Under the pieces are notes generated by a model. The model made no database searches. It saw only the letters and a program-made list of their open reading frames with translations, and was not told the origin of the DNA. The translations under genes and the position numbers were made by a program. From positions 248,001-312,000 of the forward strand of contig CAVQUX010000015.1 in the NCBI GenBank assembly GCA_963716925.1: DNA of 64,000 bases, written 5' to 3'. This DNA comes from DAISKN01 sp963716925 (GTDB lineage: Bacteria; Acidobacteriota; Vicinamibacteria; Marinacidobacterales; SMYC01). Within the stretch, counting starts at the first letter, position 1; each line of letters begins with the position of its first letter. Positions 43,464 through 52,499 of the stretch are shown here, piece after piece.

Positions 43464-45836
43464 TCACCGCACCTCGATCCGCAGGGAGGCGAAGCTCGCG
43501 GGGATGTTCGCGCCGGCGACGTTCCGGAGGGCTCCCGTCGCGCTCACGACGAGCGCGGGACCGGGCGCCACCGCTTCCAGCGTCAGCCGTACCAGATGCC
43601 CCGAGCCGCGCAATCCCTCGACGTCCCCGGGACGGGCGAACTCGACGCGGACCTGACCGGGATTGAACGTCGGGGTGAAGGTGAGCGGCCGGCCGTCGAT
43701 GGTGAGAAAAGCGCCCGGCTGCACGTTCGAGATCCGGAGAACTGCCGGGTCGTAGCTGATGAGGATCTCTCCCGAGGAGAGTCCCTGAGCCCCTCCCGCA
43801 ACGAGCACTACCTCGATGCTCTCTCCCACGGCGGGGGTCGCCGTCGCCGGGCTGAAGAGCACGGAGATCGGAGACGCGGGTGGAGCGGGCGCGGGCTCCG
43901 CGGGTGGCGGCGCCGGCTCTTGGACCGGCGGCTCCGATGGTACGGGTGGCGCCGGGACCTGCTCGGCGGGCTCGGGTGGGGCCTCCTCGGCCGGCGGCTC
44001 GGGCTCGGGCTCGATCACCTCCGCGTCCTTCACGGCGTCGAAGATTCGAGGCCGGTTCCCGGGAACCTTGATCTGCTGCTCGGTTCCCATGGGGAGGGGA
44101 GCCAGGTCCATCTCCGACACCCGAGGGGCGCGGATGATGTGCGGGGTGATGGAGAACACGACGTCGTTCGACGCGGTCTCGTTGTCGTTGAACGCGAAGA
44201 TCTTGTTCAGCAGCGGAATGTCGGTGATCCCCGGAAAGCCCGAGACCGCCTTCCGATCCTCCTCCGAGATCAACCCGCCGACGACGTTCGTCTCTCCGTC
44301 CCGCAGGCGCACCGTGTTGTTCACGTTTCGGAGCCCGAAAACGGGAAGCTCGATGCCGCCGATGGTGCGGGTGTCGAGCTGGCTGCTGGTCTCGAGGGTG
44401 AGCTGAAGCTCGATTTCTCCGTCGACGAAAACCTTGGGGGTGATGGTGACGTTGACGCCGACGTTACGGTACTGGAAGGACGTCACCGGAGTCGTGGGGA
44501 CTCCGCCCGGGGTCCCGAACTGCGAGACGAACGACGTCACGGGAATCGGGATCTCCTGGCCGAGACGAAGTTCCGCGGGCTGCCCCTCGCTCGCCCGGAG
44601 CTTCGGCGCCGCGAGGAGCCGCGCTTCGCTGTCGCTCTTGAAGAGCCGGTACGTCGCCACGTTCGGCAGGTTGATGGTGAAGTCCGAAGTGTCGATCGAA
44701 GCGAGGCGGTTGAGGCGGAGGGCGTTGCCCTCGCCCTCCGTGCCTGCGGGGGAGAAGCCGAGGGTCACCTGCTGCTCCGCGATTTTCAAACCGAACTCGA
44801 GGGCCTTGCTGCGGTTGATCTCCAGGATCTCGATGTCGAGCATGATCTCGGACTTCGTCTTGTCGTTCAGCTCGATGATCCGCTCCGCCACCGCCACTTG
44901 ATCGGGAGTGGCGCGTACCGTTATGGACTTGAGCTCGGGGTTCGGCTGTACCCTCTGGATCCCGGCGATGGTCCGGAGCATGTTGGCGACGGTGTTCACT
45001 TCCGCGTTCACGATGAAGAAGGTGCGGAGCACGAGGTCGTCGTACTGGCGGTGCTTCTGGGCGTTGTCGGGAACGATGATGATGGTGGAGGGGTCCACGA
45101 CCTTGTAGAACAGCCGGTTGATGAGGGCGAGCTTGTCGAGCGCTTCTTCGAAGGACACGTCGACGAGGTCGATGGTCACCCTTTTGTCGCGGAACGACTC
45201 GTCGAAAAGGATGTTGATGCCGGAAAGCTTGGAGAGGACTTCGAAGATCTTCTGGAGGCTGGTGTCCTCCGCGAAGCGGAGCTGGATGGGCGCGGTCGAC
45301 GACGGCTCGAGAATCGGTCTTCCGCCGAAGAGCTCCTGCGCGCGGCGCCGCCGCTCCTCGAAGCCTTCGGCGTCCTCGCGGCTGGCCTCGCGCTCCTTGA
45401 GGCGGGTGCGGGTCTCCTGGAGAATGGTCTGCGCGTACCGGTTCGCGGGATGGAGATTGATCGCGAGCTCGAGCTCCTGGACCGCTCCCTCGAGGTCCTC
45501 CGCGGCGAGCCTCTTCTGGGCCTGCTGCACGTGGAAAGCGCCGGCCTCGATGAGCGCGCGCTCGAGCGCCATCCGATACTCGATGTTGTCCGGCTTCTCG
45601 TTCACCGCGCGGGTGTAGTGCACCACCGCCGCGTCCCAGTTGCCCTGCTGGGCCGCGGTCGTTCCCTTGCGATAGGCGCCGGCGGCGACGCTGCAGGCGA
45701 GAGACGCGAGCACGAGGAACGCCGCAGCGAGCCAGGTGATCCCGACGAGCGCGATTCGTCCGGACGATGGCATTTTCTTTCTCATCAGGCCCGTCTTACT
45801 CTTCAGGCTCATCAGGGTCGTCCTCGAGGCGTTCAT
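43464..45836 (-). CDS. gspD: secretin (GspD/PilQ-like) with TPR-like N-terminus and C-terminal cohesin-like domain
   Basis: A 790-residue outer-membrane channel protein. An N-terminal membrane/lipoprotein signal (LAAAFLVLASLACSVAAG) precedes a helical TPR-like region (about 60-150) and then an STN-like domain (SLQKIFEVLSKLSGINILF). N1-type domains follow (LRTFFIVNAEVNTVANMLR), then the conserved secretin barrel (about 340-600, with GQEIPIPVTSF, VGGLISEEDRKAVSGFPGI and VVFSITPHIIRAP). A Pro/Glu/Ala-rich spacer leads to a cohesin-like domain at about 655-790 (VGESIEVVLVAGGAQGLSS, ILISYDPAVLRISNV). The ATG overlaps the upstream stop (ATGA). It forms the exit pore of the secretion/pilus system. 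Confidence 0.9.
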   Translation of the reverse strand: MNASRTTLMSLKSKTGLMRKKMPSSGRIALVGITWLAAAFLVLASLACSVAAGAYRKGTTAAQQGNWDAAVVHYTRAVNEKPDNIEYRMALERALIEAGAFHVQQAQKRLAAEDLEGAVQELELAINLHPANRYAQTILQETRTRLKEREASREDAEGFEERRRRAQELFGGRPILEPSSTAPIQLRFAEDTSLQKIFEVLSKLSGINILFDESFRDKRVTIDLVDVSFEEALDKLALINRLFYKVVDPSTIIIVPDNAQKHRQYDDLVLRTFFIVNAEVNTVANMLRTIAGIQRVQPNPELKSITVRATPDQVAVAERIIELNDKTKSEIMLDIEILEINRSKALEFGLKIAEQQVTLGFSPAGTEGEGNALRLNRLASIDTSDFTINLPNVATYRLFKSDSEARLLAAPKLRASEGQPAELRLGQEIPIPVTSFVSQFGTPGGVPTTPVTSFQYRNVGVNVTITPKVFVDGEIELQLTLETSSQLDTRTIGGIELPVFGLRNVNNTVRLRDGETNVVGGLISEEDRKAVSGFPGITDIPLLNKIFAFNDNETASNDVVFSITPHIIRAPRVSEMDLAPLPMGTEQQIKVPGNRPRIFDAVKDAEVIEPEPEPPAEEAPPEPAEQVPAPPVPSEPPVQEPAPPPAEPAPAPPASPISVLFSPATATPAVGESIEVVLVAGGAQGLSSGEILISYDPAVLRISNVQPGAFLTIDGRPLTFTPTFNPGQVRVEFARPGDVEGLRGSGHLVRLTLEAVAPGPALVVSATGALRNVAGANIPASFASLRIEVR

Positions 45837-46429
45837 TTCGACTGCAGCGGAATGCGCTGGGTGGAGCTCGATCCCGTGGGGGAGACGGTAACCGACTCTA
45901 GGCCGATCTCGACCACGGTGAACCGGTTCGCGAGTATCTCCCCCTCCGCTCCCGCGAGAATCTCGTTCCCGTCGAGAAATATCGCGTACTTCGCCTTGCC
46001 CCCGTCGGGCCCCGTCTTCTCGAGGAATCCCGCGTACTTCATGTCGAGGCGCGCGGACGAAGGCCCGGTCCGCGGCGTGCGGGTCGGAGGGGTCACCGGG
46101 CGCGGCGCGGGCTCGACTGGTCGAGGCTCAACGCGCTCCGCGATCGCGTTGTCCGGGCGCCGCGGCGGACCGTAGGCGAAGAGGTTGCGGCCCATTCCCT
46201 CGTACTCAGGGACCGGCGAGAGCATCGCTTCGAGATCGAGACTCTCTTCCGACGGCGGGCCGCCCCGGGGGCCGCTTCGCGCCGGAGTAGAGACCCCGGA
46301 CGGAGCCCCTCCCGCGGGCGCTTCGTCCGGACCGGAACAGGCCGAGCATACCCAACAGGGCCAACAGGCCGAGGCGAGCGCCGCCGCCCGCAGGAGACGG
46401 CTTAGCGGAGCGAAGCGGGTGGTTACCAT
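45833..46429 (-). CDS. pilP: PilP-like lipoprotein of the secretion/pilus machine
   Basis: A 198-residue protein with a signal (SRLLRAAALASACWPCWVC) rich in cysteines, at least one in lipobox context (SAC). A Pro-rich spacer follows, then a compact C-terminal beta domain (KYAGFLEKTGPDGG, AKYAIFLDGNEILAGAEGE, FTVVEIGLESVTV). The end resembles PilP/GspC-type HR domains, which link the inner-membrane complex to the secretin. It overlaps the secretin start and starts a few bases inside the end of the upstream pilin gene. The start at ATG 46429 is chosen because the longer frame is Arg-rich. Confidence 0.75.
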   Translation of the reverse strand: MVTTRFAPLSRLLRAAALASACWPCWVCSACSGPDEAPAGGAPSGVSTPARSGPRGGPPSEESLDLEAMLSPVPEYEGMGRNLFAYGPPRRPDNAIAERVEPRPVEPAPRPVTPPTRTPRTGPSSARLDMKYAGFLEKTGPDGGKAKYAIFLDGNEILAGAEGEILANRFTVVEIGLESVTVSPTGSSSTQRIPLQSK

Positions 46430-46836
46430 TCGGCGTACGGCGTACCGTTCGAGCTGGTCTCCTCCGACCGGCTGCGCACGTCCTCGATTCCCGGTTCGGC
46501 ATCGGGCTCGTTGGGATCGTACTCTGCGAAGACCTCCTCCCACTCCTGGCCGCCGGTCATCGGGTCCTCGGGGATTTCGCGGAGGTAGCCCGCCTCCACG
46601 AGCTCCTGGAGGCTCGTGGCGAGCTTGTTCCGATCCGCCTTGAACTGATCGAGCCGCTCCCGGAGAATCGCGAGGTTGTGTTTGAGCACGGCTTCCTTGC
46701 TGGTGCGAATCTGTGCCTGATAGACGGGGATAGCGATGCCCAGAAGGATCCCCATTACCACGATCACCATCACCATCTCGATGAAGGTGAAGCCGGCAGC
46801 GGCGGCGGTTTTACCACTCACTGTATTTCGATCCAT
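46423..46836 (-). CDS. type IV pilin-like (GspG-type) pseudopilin
   Basis: A 137-residue prepilin from the ATG at 46836. The cleavage/methylation site is KTAAAAG|FTFIE with Glu5, followed by the hydrophobic helix MVMVIVVMGILLGIAIPVY and a C-terminal globular part with EIPEDPMTGG, a GspG-like element. It follows the first pilin with a 26-base overlap. An upstream ATG (46869) is possible but would add an Arg/Ser-rich leader. Confidence 0.85.
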   Translation of the reverse strand: MDRNTVSGKTAAAAGFTFIEMVMVIVVMGILLGIAIPVYQAQIRTSKEAVLKHNLAILRERLDQFKADRNKLATSLQELVEAGYLREIPEDPMTGGQEWEEVFAEYDPNEPDAEPGIEDVRSRSEETSSNGTPYAEW

Positions 46837-47272
46837 CGAGGGCGATCCCCGTCGACTTGGTGAACACATCGTAGACGTTCTGGCCTCCCCAGAGGCTGGC
46901 GTCGGGCTCGTCCTGGTAGGAGCGCATTCCCCAGTCGGTGGAGTTGGTCATCGGGTCGATGGGAATCCGGCGAAGGAACTTGAGCTTCTTCCCCGGGGTT
47001 CCGACCTGGCTGACGCCCTCCACCAGGACGTCCAGCTTCTCGGGATAGCCCTCGCTCCCGAGCTCGACGTCGGTTCCGCCGATGGCTCCCATGTCGACCG
47101 CCCGCTTGTACTCGTCGATGGCCGTCCGCATGGTGCGAAGCGCCGCTCGCAGCTCGGCCTCCTTGGCCCGCTTCGACGCCACCTCGGCCACCGGCACGAT
47201 CGCCGAGGCGAGGACCGCGAGCAGGATCGTCGCGATGATGAGCTCGAGATAGGTGAAGCCGTCCTGCCTCAT
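46811..47272 (-). CDS. type IV pilin-like (GspG-type) pseudopilin
   Basis: A 153-residue prepilin with a very short leader, MRQDG|FTYLE, Glu5 and a hydrophobic helix (LIIATILLAVLASAIVPVA). The C-terminal half shows GspG-type blocks (LKFLRRIPIDPMTNSTDWG) and ends GSKYSEW, the same type of end as the next pilin (PYAEW), showing the two are paralogues. The start overlaps the pilO stop (ATGA). These would form the fibre or its major part. Confidence 0.87.
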   Translation of the reverse strand: MRQDGFTYLELIIATILLAVLASAIVPVAEVASKRAKEAELRAALRTMRTAIDEYKRAVDMGAIGGTDVELGSEGYPEKLDVLVEGVSQVGTPGKKLKFLRRIPIDPMTNSTDWGMRSYQDEPDASLWGGQNVYDVFTKSTGIALDGSKYSEW

Positions 47273-47859
47273 GGCCCGACCCCCGTGTCGCCCGCGCCCG
47301 ACTTGAGGAAGAACGCGATGCTGCAGGCGAGCTGGATGCCGGCGTCGTCGGTCTCGCTCTGAGAGAGGGTGATCCGCTCCACCAGGAAGAAGCGCTCCGA
47401 GCGTTCGAGACGATTGATGAAGCGCACCAGGTCGAAGTAGTCCCCCTCGACCGGCATCGTCGCTTTGATCTGCTCGAGACCGACGTCGAGGACCTCCCTG
47501 TCGTATCCGGTTCTTCCGCGGCGCACGCTGGTCTCGCTCGCCAGCCGGTCGATCTCGTCCCAGGCATCGGTCAGACCGGGGGCGCGCTGCTGCACCACGT
47601 CGTTCCAGAACCGCCGCACCGCCTCGGCGTTCCGGGTGGCGAGGGCTTCGGATTCCGACACCGCACGGAGCGCGTCCTGCTTCTCCGCGAGCTCGGCGCG
47701 GAGACGCTCGAGCTCGGACGCGAGCCTCTCCTGTTTGTTCGCGAGGCGGCGGGTGATTCCCGCGAACACCGCGACGTTCACGGCGAGGATGAGCAGGAGC
47801 CAGAGAAACGTCCGGCGGCGGGCGAGGAGACTCTCGATGAGAGCGCGCAGCTCGCTCAT
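47269..47859 (-). CDS. pilO: PilO-like inner-membrane protein
   Basis: A 196-residue bitopic protein: one N-terminal helix (LWLLLILAVNVAVFAG), a coiled coil (ANKQERLASELERLRAELAE) and a ferredoxin-like C-terminal domain (QIKATMPVEGDYFDLVRFI, LVERITLSQSE). This is the PilO/GspM layout that pairs with PilN in the inner-membrane platform. Both ends overlap neighbours by four bases. Confidence 0.83.
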   Translation of the reverse strand: MSELRALIESLLARRRTFLWLLLILAVNVAVFAGITRRLANKQERLASELERLRAELAEKQDALRAVSESEALATRNAEAVRRFWNDVVQQRAPGLTDAWDEIDRLASETSVRRGRTGYDREVLDVGLEQIKATMPVEGDYFDLVRFINRLERSERFFLVERITLSQSETDDAGIQLACSIAFFLKSGAGDTGVGP

Positions 47860-48554
47860 CGAGGCTCCTCCGTTGGCTCTTCGGGCTTCACCGGCCCCAT
47901 GAAACTGGACGGGACTTCCGTTTCCCCTGTTTCTGGCGTTTCGGGAGCGTCGAGGGCCGTCGGGGCCGCCCCCGGCTCGCGAACGTCCTCGACGTAGTTG
48001 AGCCTCAGCGTGGCCGCGATACCGGTCTCTCCGCGGTCCTCGGCCTCGAGGTTCGCCTCGTCCACCGGGTAGATGGTCGCGAAGAACGAGCTCGACTCCA
48101 GACCCCGCACCATCTCGAGGACGTCCTTCAGGGTCCGTCCCACCACCGTCATGGTGACGGTAATCTCGCCCTCTTCCTCGGCGGGTGCTACCGAAGTGAT
48201 GCGCACCGAGGGCGGCGTGATTTTCTCGAGCTCGTTGAAGAGGTCGGTCCAGGAGAAGCTCTTGCGCCGAAAGAGCGTCGTCAGGAACCGGGTTTGCACG
48301 CTTCCGAGCTCCGTCCGGTTGCGGGCGAGAGAGCTCTGAGCTCCGGCGATTCGAGCGTCGGTATCCGAGATCTCGCGCCGCAGATCCGCGACGCGGGTGT
48401 CGAGCGCTTCCTGCTCCCGCAGGAGGTAGCGGGTGAGGAGGGCGCCGTGGAACAGAGTCGCCGCGGCGACCGCGGCAATCGCGAGAACGACGATCGCGCG
48501 CGGCAGCCGCTCGTTCACGAACGGCGCGCGGGCGAAGTTGAACTCGTTAGCCAC
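47856..48554 (-). CDS. pilN: PilN-like inner-membrane protein
   Basis: A 232-residue bitopic protein with the PilN signature near the N-terminus (FNFARAPFVNERLP), one helix (AIVVLAIAAVAAATLFHGA), a coiled coil and a ferredoxin-like domain (ITVTMTVVGRTLKDVLEMV). A Pro/Glu-rich tail follows. PilN links cytoplasmic PilM to PilO. It starts 15 bases after pilM and overlaps pilO. Confidence 0.83.
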   Translation of the reverse strand: MANEFNFARAPFVNERLPRAIVVLAIAAVAAATLFHGALLTRYLLREQEALDTRVADLRREISDTDARIAGAQSSLARNRTELGSVQTRFLTTLFRRKSFSWTDLFNELEKITPPSVRITSVAPAEEEGEITVTMTVVGRTLKDVLEMVRGLESSSFFATIYPVDEANLEAEDRGETGIAATLRLNYVEDVREPGAAPTALDAPETPETGETEVPSSFMGPVKPEEPTEEPR

Positions 48555-48569
48555 GTTTCTCCTCCCGGC

Positions 48570-49553
48570 TCATGCTGCCTTTCCCCGAGCGGCGCCGGCG
48601 GCCGCGGCCACGGCGTCCGCGGCTTCGGCGTCGAGGCCCACTTCGCGGGCGACGGGTATCGCTTTCGCCAGGTTGAAGGGCTCCGACGGGGCCTCGAACT
48701 GCTCCTCGAGAATCTCGCGAAGATGCATCAGGTCGGGGCGCAGGGAACGGTAGTAGACCCGGGCGAGCGACTGGCCCTCGAGCTTCTCGCGATAGTAAAT
48801 CGCGGTGGGGATGAGCTCTTGCAGGAGATCCTCTTCGCCGTAGATCCGCGCGACTCCGTCCTCGGCGGAAAGTCCGAGCGTTCGGGTGAGCGCCGGCTGA
48901 TCCCGATCTCGCACCAGGCTGACGGAGAAGTACTCGCGCTCCGCGTTGACGAAGAAGTAGTCGGCCCCGGGAGCGAGCTCCCGGCGTGCGACGGGACGGA
49001 GAAGCTGGAGCAGGCTCACGCTCGCCGGGAGCACCAGGCCGACGTGGAACCCGAGCCGGGTAAAGACGTTCTCGTACTGGGAGACCACCTCTTCGTGCAT
49101 CACCCCGGTGAGAAACGTGGGCACTTCGCCCGGCAGCCTTTCGAATGCGACCCTCGCCCGCTCGACGTCGAACGGGATGGACTTCTTCATCCGGAACTTC
49201 AGGAACTCCACCAGCTCGGCCGTCGATCGGGGGGCGGCGGGAAGCTCCATCAACGCGATCCGCGCCAGGTGGTCCGGTATCGAGAGCGCCACGCGCTTCC
49301 TTCCGGCGAGTCCGGCGCGCAGAAGGACGTTCTCGACCGTCCTGACGAAGCCCTCTTCGTCGAGTACATTGGGCTCGAGCATGTGGAATCGCAGCAGGCC
49401 CGGCGGGAGCGGCGCCACGAACGAGAGATCGATCTCGAGCGGCCGGCGCTTGTCGGAGAGTCGCACCAGCGAAATCGCATCCGAACGGAGATCGATTCCC
49501 AGACCGGGAGGCTCGGGATCCACGAGCCAGCTGAGGACGCGATTCTTGTTCAT
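48570..49553 (-). CDS. pilM: PilM-like actin-fold ATPase-like protein
   Basis: A 327-residue cytoplasmic protein with an actin/FtsA-like fold. Typical PilM elements are LGIDLRSDAISLVRLS near the N-terminus, VALSIPDHLARIALMELPA and FLKFRMKKSIPFDVERARV in the middle, and YFFVNAEREYFSVSLVRD later. It anchors PilN on the inner face of the membrane. The ATG at 49553 lies 5 bases after the gspE stop; an upstream open frame is noise. Confidence 0.83.
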   Translation of the reverse strand: MNKNRVLSWLVDPEPPGLGIDLRSDAISLVRLSDKRRPLEIDLSFVAPLPPGLLRFHMLEPNVLDEEGFVRTVENVLLRAGLAGRKRVALSIPDHLARIALMELPAAPRSTAELVEFLKFRMKKSIPFDVERARVAFERLPGEVPTFLTGVMHEEVVSQYENVFTRLGFHVGLVLPASVSLLQLLRPVARRELAPGADYFFVNAEREYFSVSLVRDRDQPALTRTLGLSAEDGVARIYGEEDLLQELIPTAIYYREKLEGQSLARVYYRSLRPDLMHLREILEEQFEAPSEPFNLAKAIPVAREVGLDAEAADAVAAAAGAARGKAA

Positions 49554-49558
49554 GCGCC

Positions 49559-51226
49559 CTAGGACGTCTCCACGAAAGTCGACCGGTTGATCTCTTCGAG
49601 CGTCGTCTGTCCGGTGAGCACTCGCGCCACCGCCGACTCCCGGAGGAAGCTCATTCCCGACCTCTTCGCCGCTTTCTTGATGTCGGCGGAAGGCCGTCTC
49701 ATGATGAGCATCTCGCGAATCTCGTCGCTCAAGTCGAGGAGCTCGCTGATGGCGCTCCGTCCCTTGTAGCCGGTGCCCGAGCACTGGATGCATCCCTCGC
49801 CGCGAAAGAACGTATGGCCGGCGTAGCGCGCGGGGTCGAGGCCCGACTCCTCGAGGAGCGCCGCGTCCGGCTTGTGGGGCCGCTTGCAGAACGGGCAGAT
49901 GGTCCGCACCAGGCGCTGGGCGAGGATGCAGTTGAGCGAGGAGACGAAGTTGTAGGGCTCGACTCCCATGTTCAGGAAGCGGCCGATGACGTCGATGACG
50001 TTGTTGGCGTGAACCGTGGTGAAGACGAGGTGGCCGGTGAGCGCCGAGTTGATCGCGATCTGGGCGGTCTCGGCGTCGCGGATCTCTCCCACCATGATCT
50101 TGTCGGGGTCGTGGCGGAGGATCGATCGAAGCCCCCGGGCGAAGGTGAGGCCCTTCTTCTCGTTGACCGGGATCTGGGTGATGCCCTTGAGCTGGTACTC
50201 GACCGGGTCCTCGATGGTGACGATCTTGTCTTCCTCGTTGTAGATCTCGGAAAGGGCGGCGTAGAGGGTGGTGGTCTTGCCGCTTCCCGTGGGTCCGGTG
50301 ACCAGGAACATCCCGTAGGGCTCGTGGATGAAGCGGCGGATCCGGCGGACCTCTTCGTCGGCCATGCCCAGGATGTCGAGACGGAGCTCGCTGAAGCGCT
50401 CGCTGATCGATTCCTTGTCCAGGATACGGATGACCGCGTCCTCGCCGTGGATGCTGGGCATCACCGAGACCCGGAAGTCGATGCGGCGGCCCTTGATCTT
50501 CAGGCGGAAGCGCCCGTCCTGGGGGATTCGCTTCTCGGCGATGTCGAGCTCGGCCATGACCTTGATGCGGCTGATGATCTCCGAGTGGTGGGCCTTGGGG
50601 ATGGGCTTCATCGCCCGGGTGAGCGCGCCGTCGATGCGGTACTTGATGACCACTTCCTCGTCGCGGGTCTCGATGTGGATGTCCGAGGCGCGGCGATTGA
50701 GGGCGTTGTAGATGGCGGAGTCCACGAGCCGGATGATGGGGCTCGCGCTGTCCGTGAGCCGATTGATCGAGAGCGTCTCCTCGCCCTCGTCGACCTCGCG
50801 GACGATCTCCATGTGGAAGCTCTCGGAAGCTTCCTCCAGCACCCGCTGGGCGCTCTGGCTCTTCTTGAGGAGCTCCTGGATGGCGGAGTCCGTCCCGACC
50901 GCCGCCCGGATCGGCATCTTGAGAAGAGTCGAGAGCTCGTCCATCACGGGCACGTTGGTCGGGTCCGCGGTCACCACGACGAGCTTCCCGTCCTCCCGTT
51001 TGTAAGGGAGAAAGCTGTAGCGGAACATCAGCTCCACGGGAACGTTTCGGAAGAGATCCTGATCGGGCTGGAAGGCGGTGAGATCGATGAATTGGAGGCG
51101 GCAGCGCTCGGCCAGCCGCTTCGCGCGCTCTTCCTCTCTCGCTTTCGCTTCCTCGGGGCTGAGCGCCCCGGCATCCGGGTCGATGCCCGGGACCAGCTTG
51201 CCTTCACCGAGCTTTCCAGTTGCCAT
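49559..51226 (-). CDS. gspE: GspE/PilB-type secretion ATPase
   Basis: A 555-residue hexameric assembly ATPase. A GspE-N domain (about 40-150) precedes the catalytic core with Walker A GPTGSGKTTTLYAAL (about residue 305), Asp box IVTIEDPVEYQLKGI, Walker B LRHDPDKIMVGEIRDAET and His box LTGHLVFTTVHAN. A zinc site of the GspE type is formed by ICPFCKRPHKPD and CIQCSGTGYKGR. It powers pilin extraction and fibre growth. No retraction ATPase (PilT) is in the window, which favours a secretion-like rather than twitching function (inference). Confidence 0.93.
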   Translation of the reverse strand: MATGKLGEGKLVPGIDPDAGALSPEEAKAREEERAKRLAERCRLQFIDLTAFQPDQDLFRNVPVELMFRYSFLPYKREDGKLVVVTADPTNVPVMDELSTLLKMPIRAAVGTDSAIQELLKKSQSAQRVLEEASESFHMEIVREVDEGEETLSINRLTDSASPIIRLVDSAIYNALNRRASDIHIETRDEEVVIKYRIDGALTRAMKPIPKAHHSEIISRIKVMAELDIAEKRIPQDGRFRLKIKGRRIDFRVSVMPSIHGEDAVIRILDKESISERFSELRLDILGMADEEVRRIRRFIHEPYGMFLVTGPTGSGKTTTLYAALSEIYNEEDKIVTIEDPVEYQLKGITQIPVNEKKGLTFARGLRSILRHDPDKIMVGEIRDAETAQIAINSALTGHLVFTTVHANNVIDVIGRFLNMGVEPYNFVSSLNCILAQRLVRTICPFCKRPHKPDAALLEESGLDPARYAGHTFFRGEGCIQCSGTGYKGRSAISELLDLSDEIREMLIMRRPSADIKKAAKRSGMSFLRESAVARVLTGQTTLEEINRSTFVETS

Positions 51227-51229
51227 GAT

Positions 51230-52450
51230 TTACATCCCGTGCCGGGTGGCGTTGATGAGATCGAACATCGGGAGGTAGATCGACAGCAGGATCACTGCGA
51301 CCATACCGCCCATGAACAGCAGCACGACGGGGGTCAGCATCGAGAGCATGAGGTTCAACCGGTTGTCGATCTCCTCGTCGGCGAAGTCGGCGACGTTCTG
51401 GAGCATTTCCGCGAGGCCGCCGGTGTTCTCGCCCACTTTCACCATCTCGATGGTGAGGTTCGAGAACTCTCCCGTCTCCTCGAGGCTGATGGAGAACGCC
51501 TTTCCTTCGCGGACCCGCTCCGCCACCGGCACCACCGCCTGACCCACATGGCGGTTTCCGATGGAGCCCGCGGCGATGTCGATCGCCTGGACCAGAGGGA
51601 TTCCTCCCGAAAGGAGCGTACCCAGAGAGCGGGTGAGCTGCGACGTCGCGAACAGGTGGAAGATGGCTCCCAGGAACGGGAGCTTGAGCAGGATGCGGTC
51701 GATGATGGCTTTCGAGCCCTCGCGCCGGGACCAGCTGAAGAGGAAGTAGGACCCCGCGGCGAGCGCGGCGAGAATGTACCAGACGTTGTTCTGCAGGGTC
51801 TTGGCGACGGTGAGCAGGACCACGGTGAGAAACGGGAGCTTGGCGTCGAATCCCTCGAAGAAGCCCGCGAATCGGGGCACCACCCAGAGAAGGAGGAATG
51901 CGGCGGCGACGATGAGCGAGATGAAGAGGAAGATCGGATAGACCATGGCCGCCACGACTTTCTTCCGGGTCCCCTCGGTGAGCTTCAGGTACTGGACGTA
52001 GCGCTGGATGACCGTTTCGAGGCCGCCGCTCTTCTCGCCGGCTACGAGGGAAGCGGAATAAATCCGGGGAAAGAGGTCGCCGTGGGCGCGGAACGCGTCG
52101 GAGAGTGCGGTTCCCGACTTGACCTTGTCGCGGACCTCCTTGAGGACGCTCCGGAACAGGGGGTTGGGCATCCGCTCCAGCATGATGTCGAGGCACTGGA
52201 GAAGCGGCAGTCCGGCGCGCAGGAGCGCGGCGAGCTCCTGGTTGAAGAGAGTGAACTCGGTCTGGGAGATGCGCTTTCGTCCCTGAAAGAGTGACTTCAG
52301 CGAGGGGAGGCCCAGGCTCTTCCTTATCCAGAAGACGTGGTACCCCCGGTCGCGGAGATCGTCCCGCAGGAGGCTCTCGTTCGCCGCAGTCAGTGAGAGC
52401 TCCTCGATGTCTCCTGTCGCGGTTCCCACTTTTGCGAGGAACTGACCCAT
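51230..52450 (-). CDS. gspF: GspF/PilC-type inner-membrane platform protein
   Basis: A 406-residue polytopic protein with two GspF domains, each containing cytoplasmic helices and ending in membrane segments (VVAAMVYPIFLFISLIVAAA and LTPVVLLFMGGMVAVILLSI). Conserved sequences such as FTLFNQELAALLRAGLPLLQ, LVAGEKSGGLETVIQRY and MVKVGENTGGLAEMLQNVA mark the family. It is the rotor-like platform of the machine. The ATG at 52450 is preferred over the frame further upstream. It is the first gene of the minus-strand operon. Confidence 0.92.
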   Translation of the reverse strand: MGQFLAKVGTATGDIEELSLTAANESLLRDDLRDRGYHVFWIRKSLGLPSLKSLFQGRKRISQTEFTLFNQELAALLRAGLPLLQCLDIMLERMPNPLFRSVLKEVRDKVKSGTALSDAFRAHGDLFPRIYSASLVAGEKSGGLETVIQRYVQYLKLTEGTRKKVVAAMVYPIFLFISLIVAAAFLLLWVVPRFAGFFEGFDAKLPFLTVVLLTVAKTLQNNVWYILAALAAGSYFLFSWSRREGSKAIIDRILLKLPFLGAIFHLFATSQLTRSLGTLLSGGIPLVQAIDIAAGSIGNRHVGQAVVPVAERVREGKAFSISLEETGEFSNLTIEMVKVGENTGGLAEMLQNVADFADEEIDNRLNLMLSMLTPVVLLFMGGMVAVILLSIYLPMFDLINATRHGM

Positions 52451-52499
52451 CGTCGCTCGACCTCGACCTCTTCCAAGGGCCCCGCAAGGAAGCAACTTC

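Noticed and set aside
42708..46175. Plus-strand open frame of 1155 codons
   Set aside because: It runs antisense through the secretin, Ig-like and pilP genes and has no domain; a GC-rich shadow.
49814..52294. Plus-strand open frame of 826 codons
   Set aside because: Antisense to gspE and gspF; His/Asp/Glu-rich composition arises from reverse-complemented codons.
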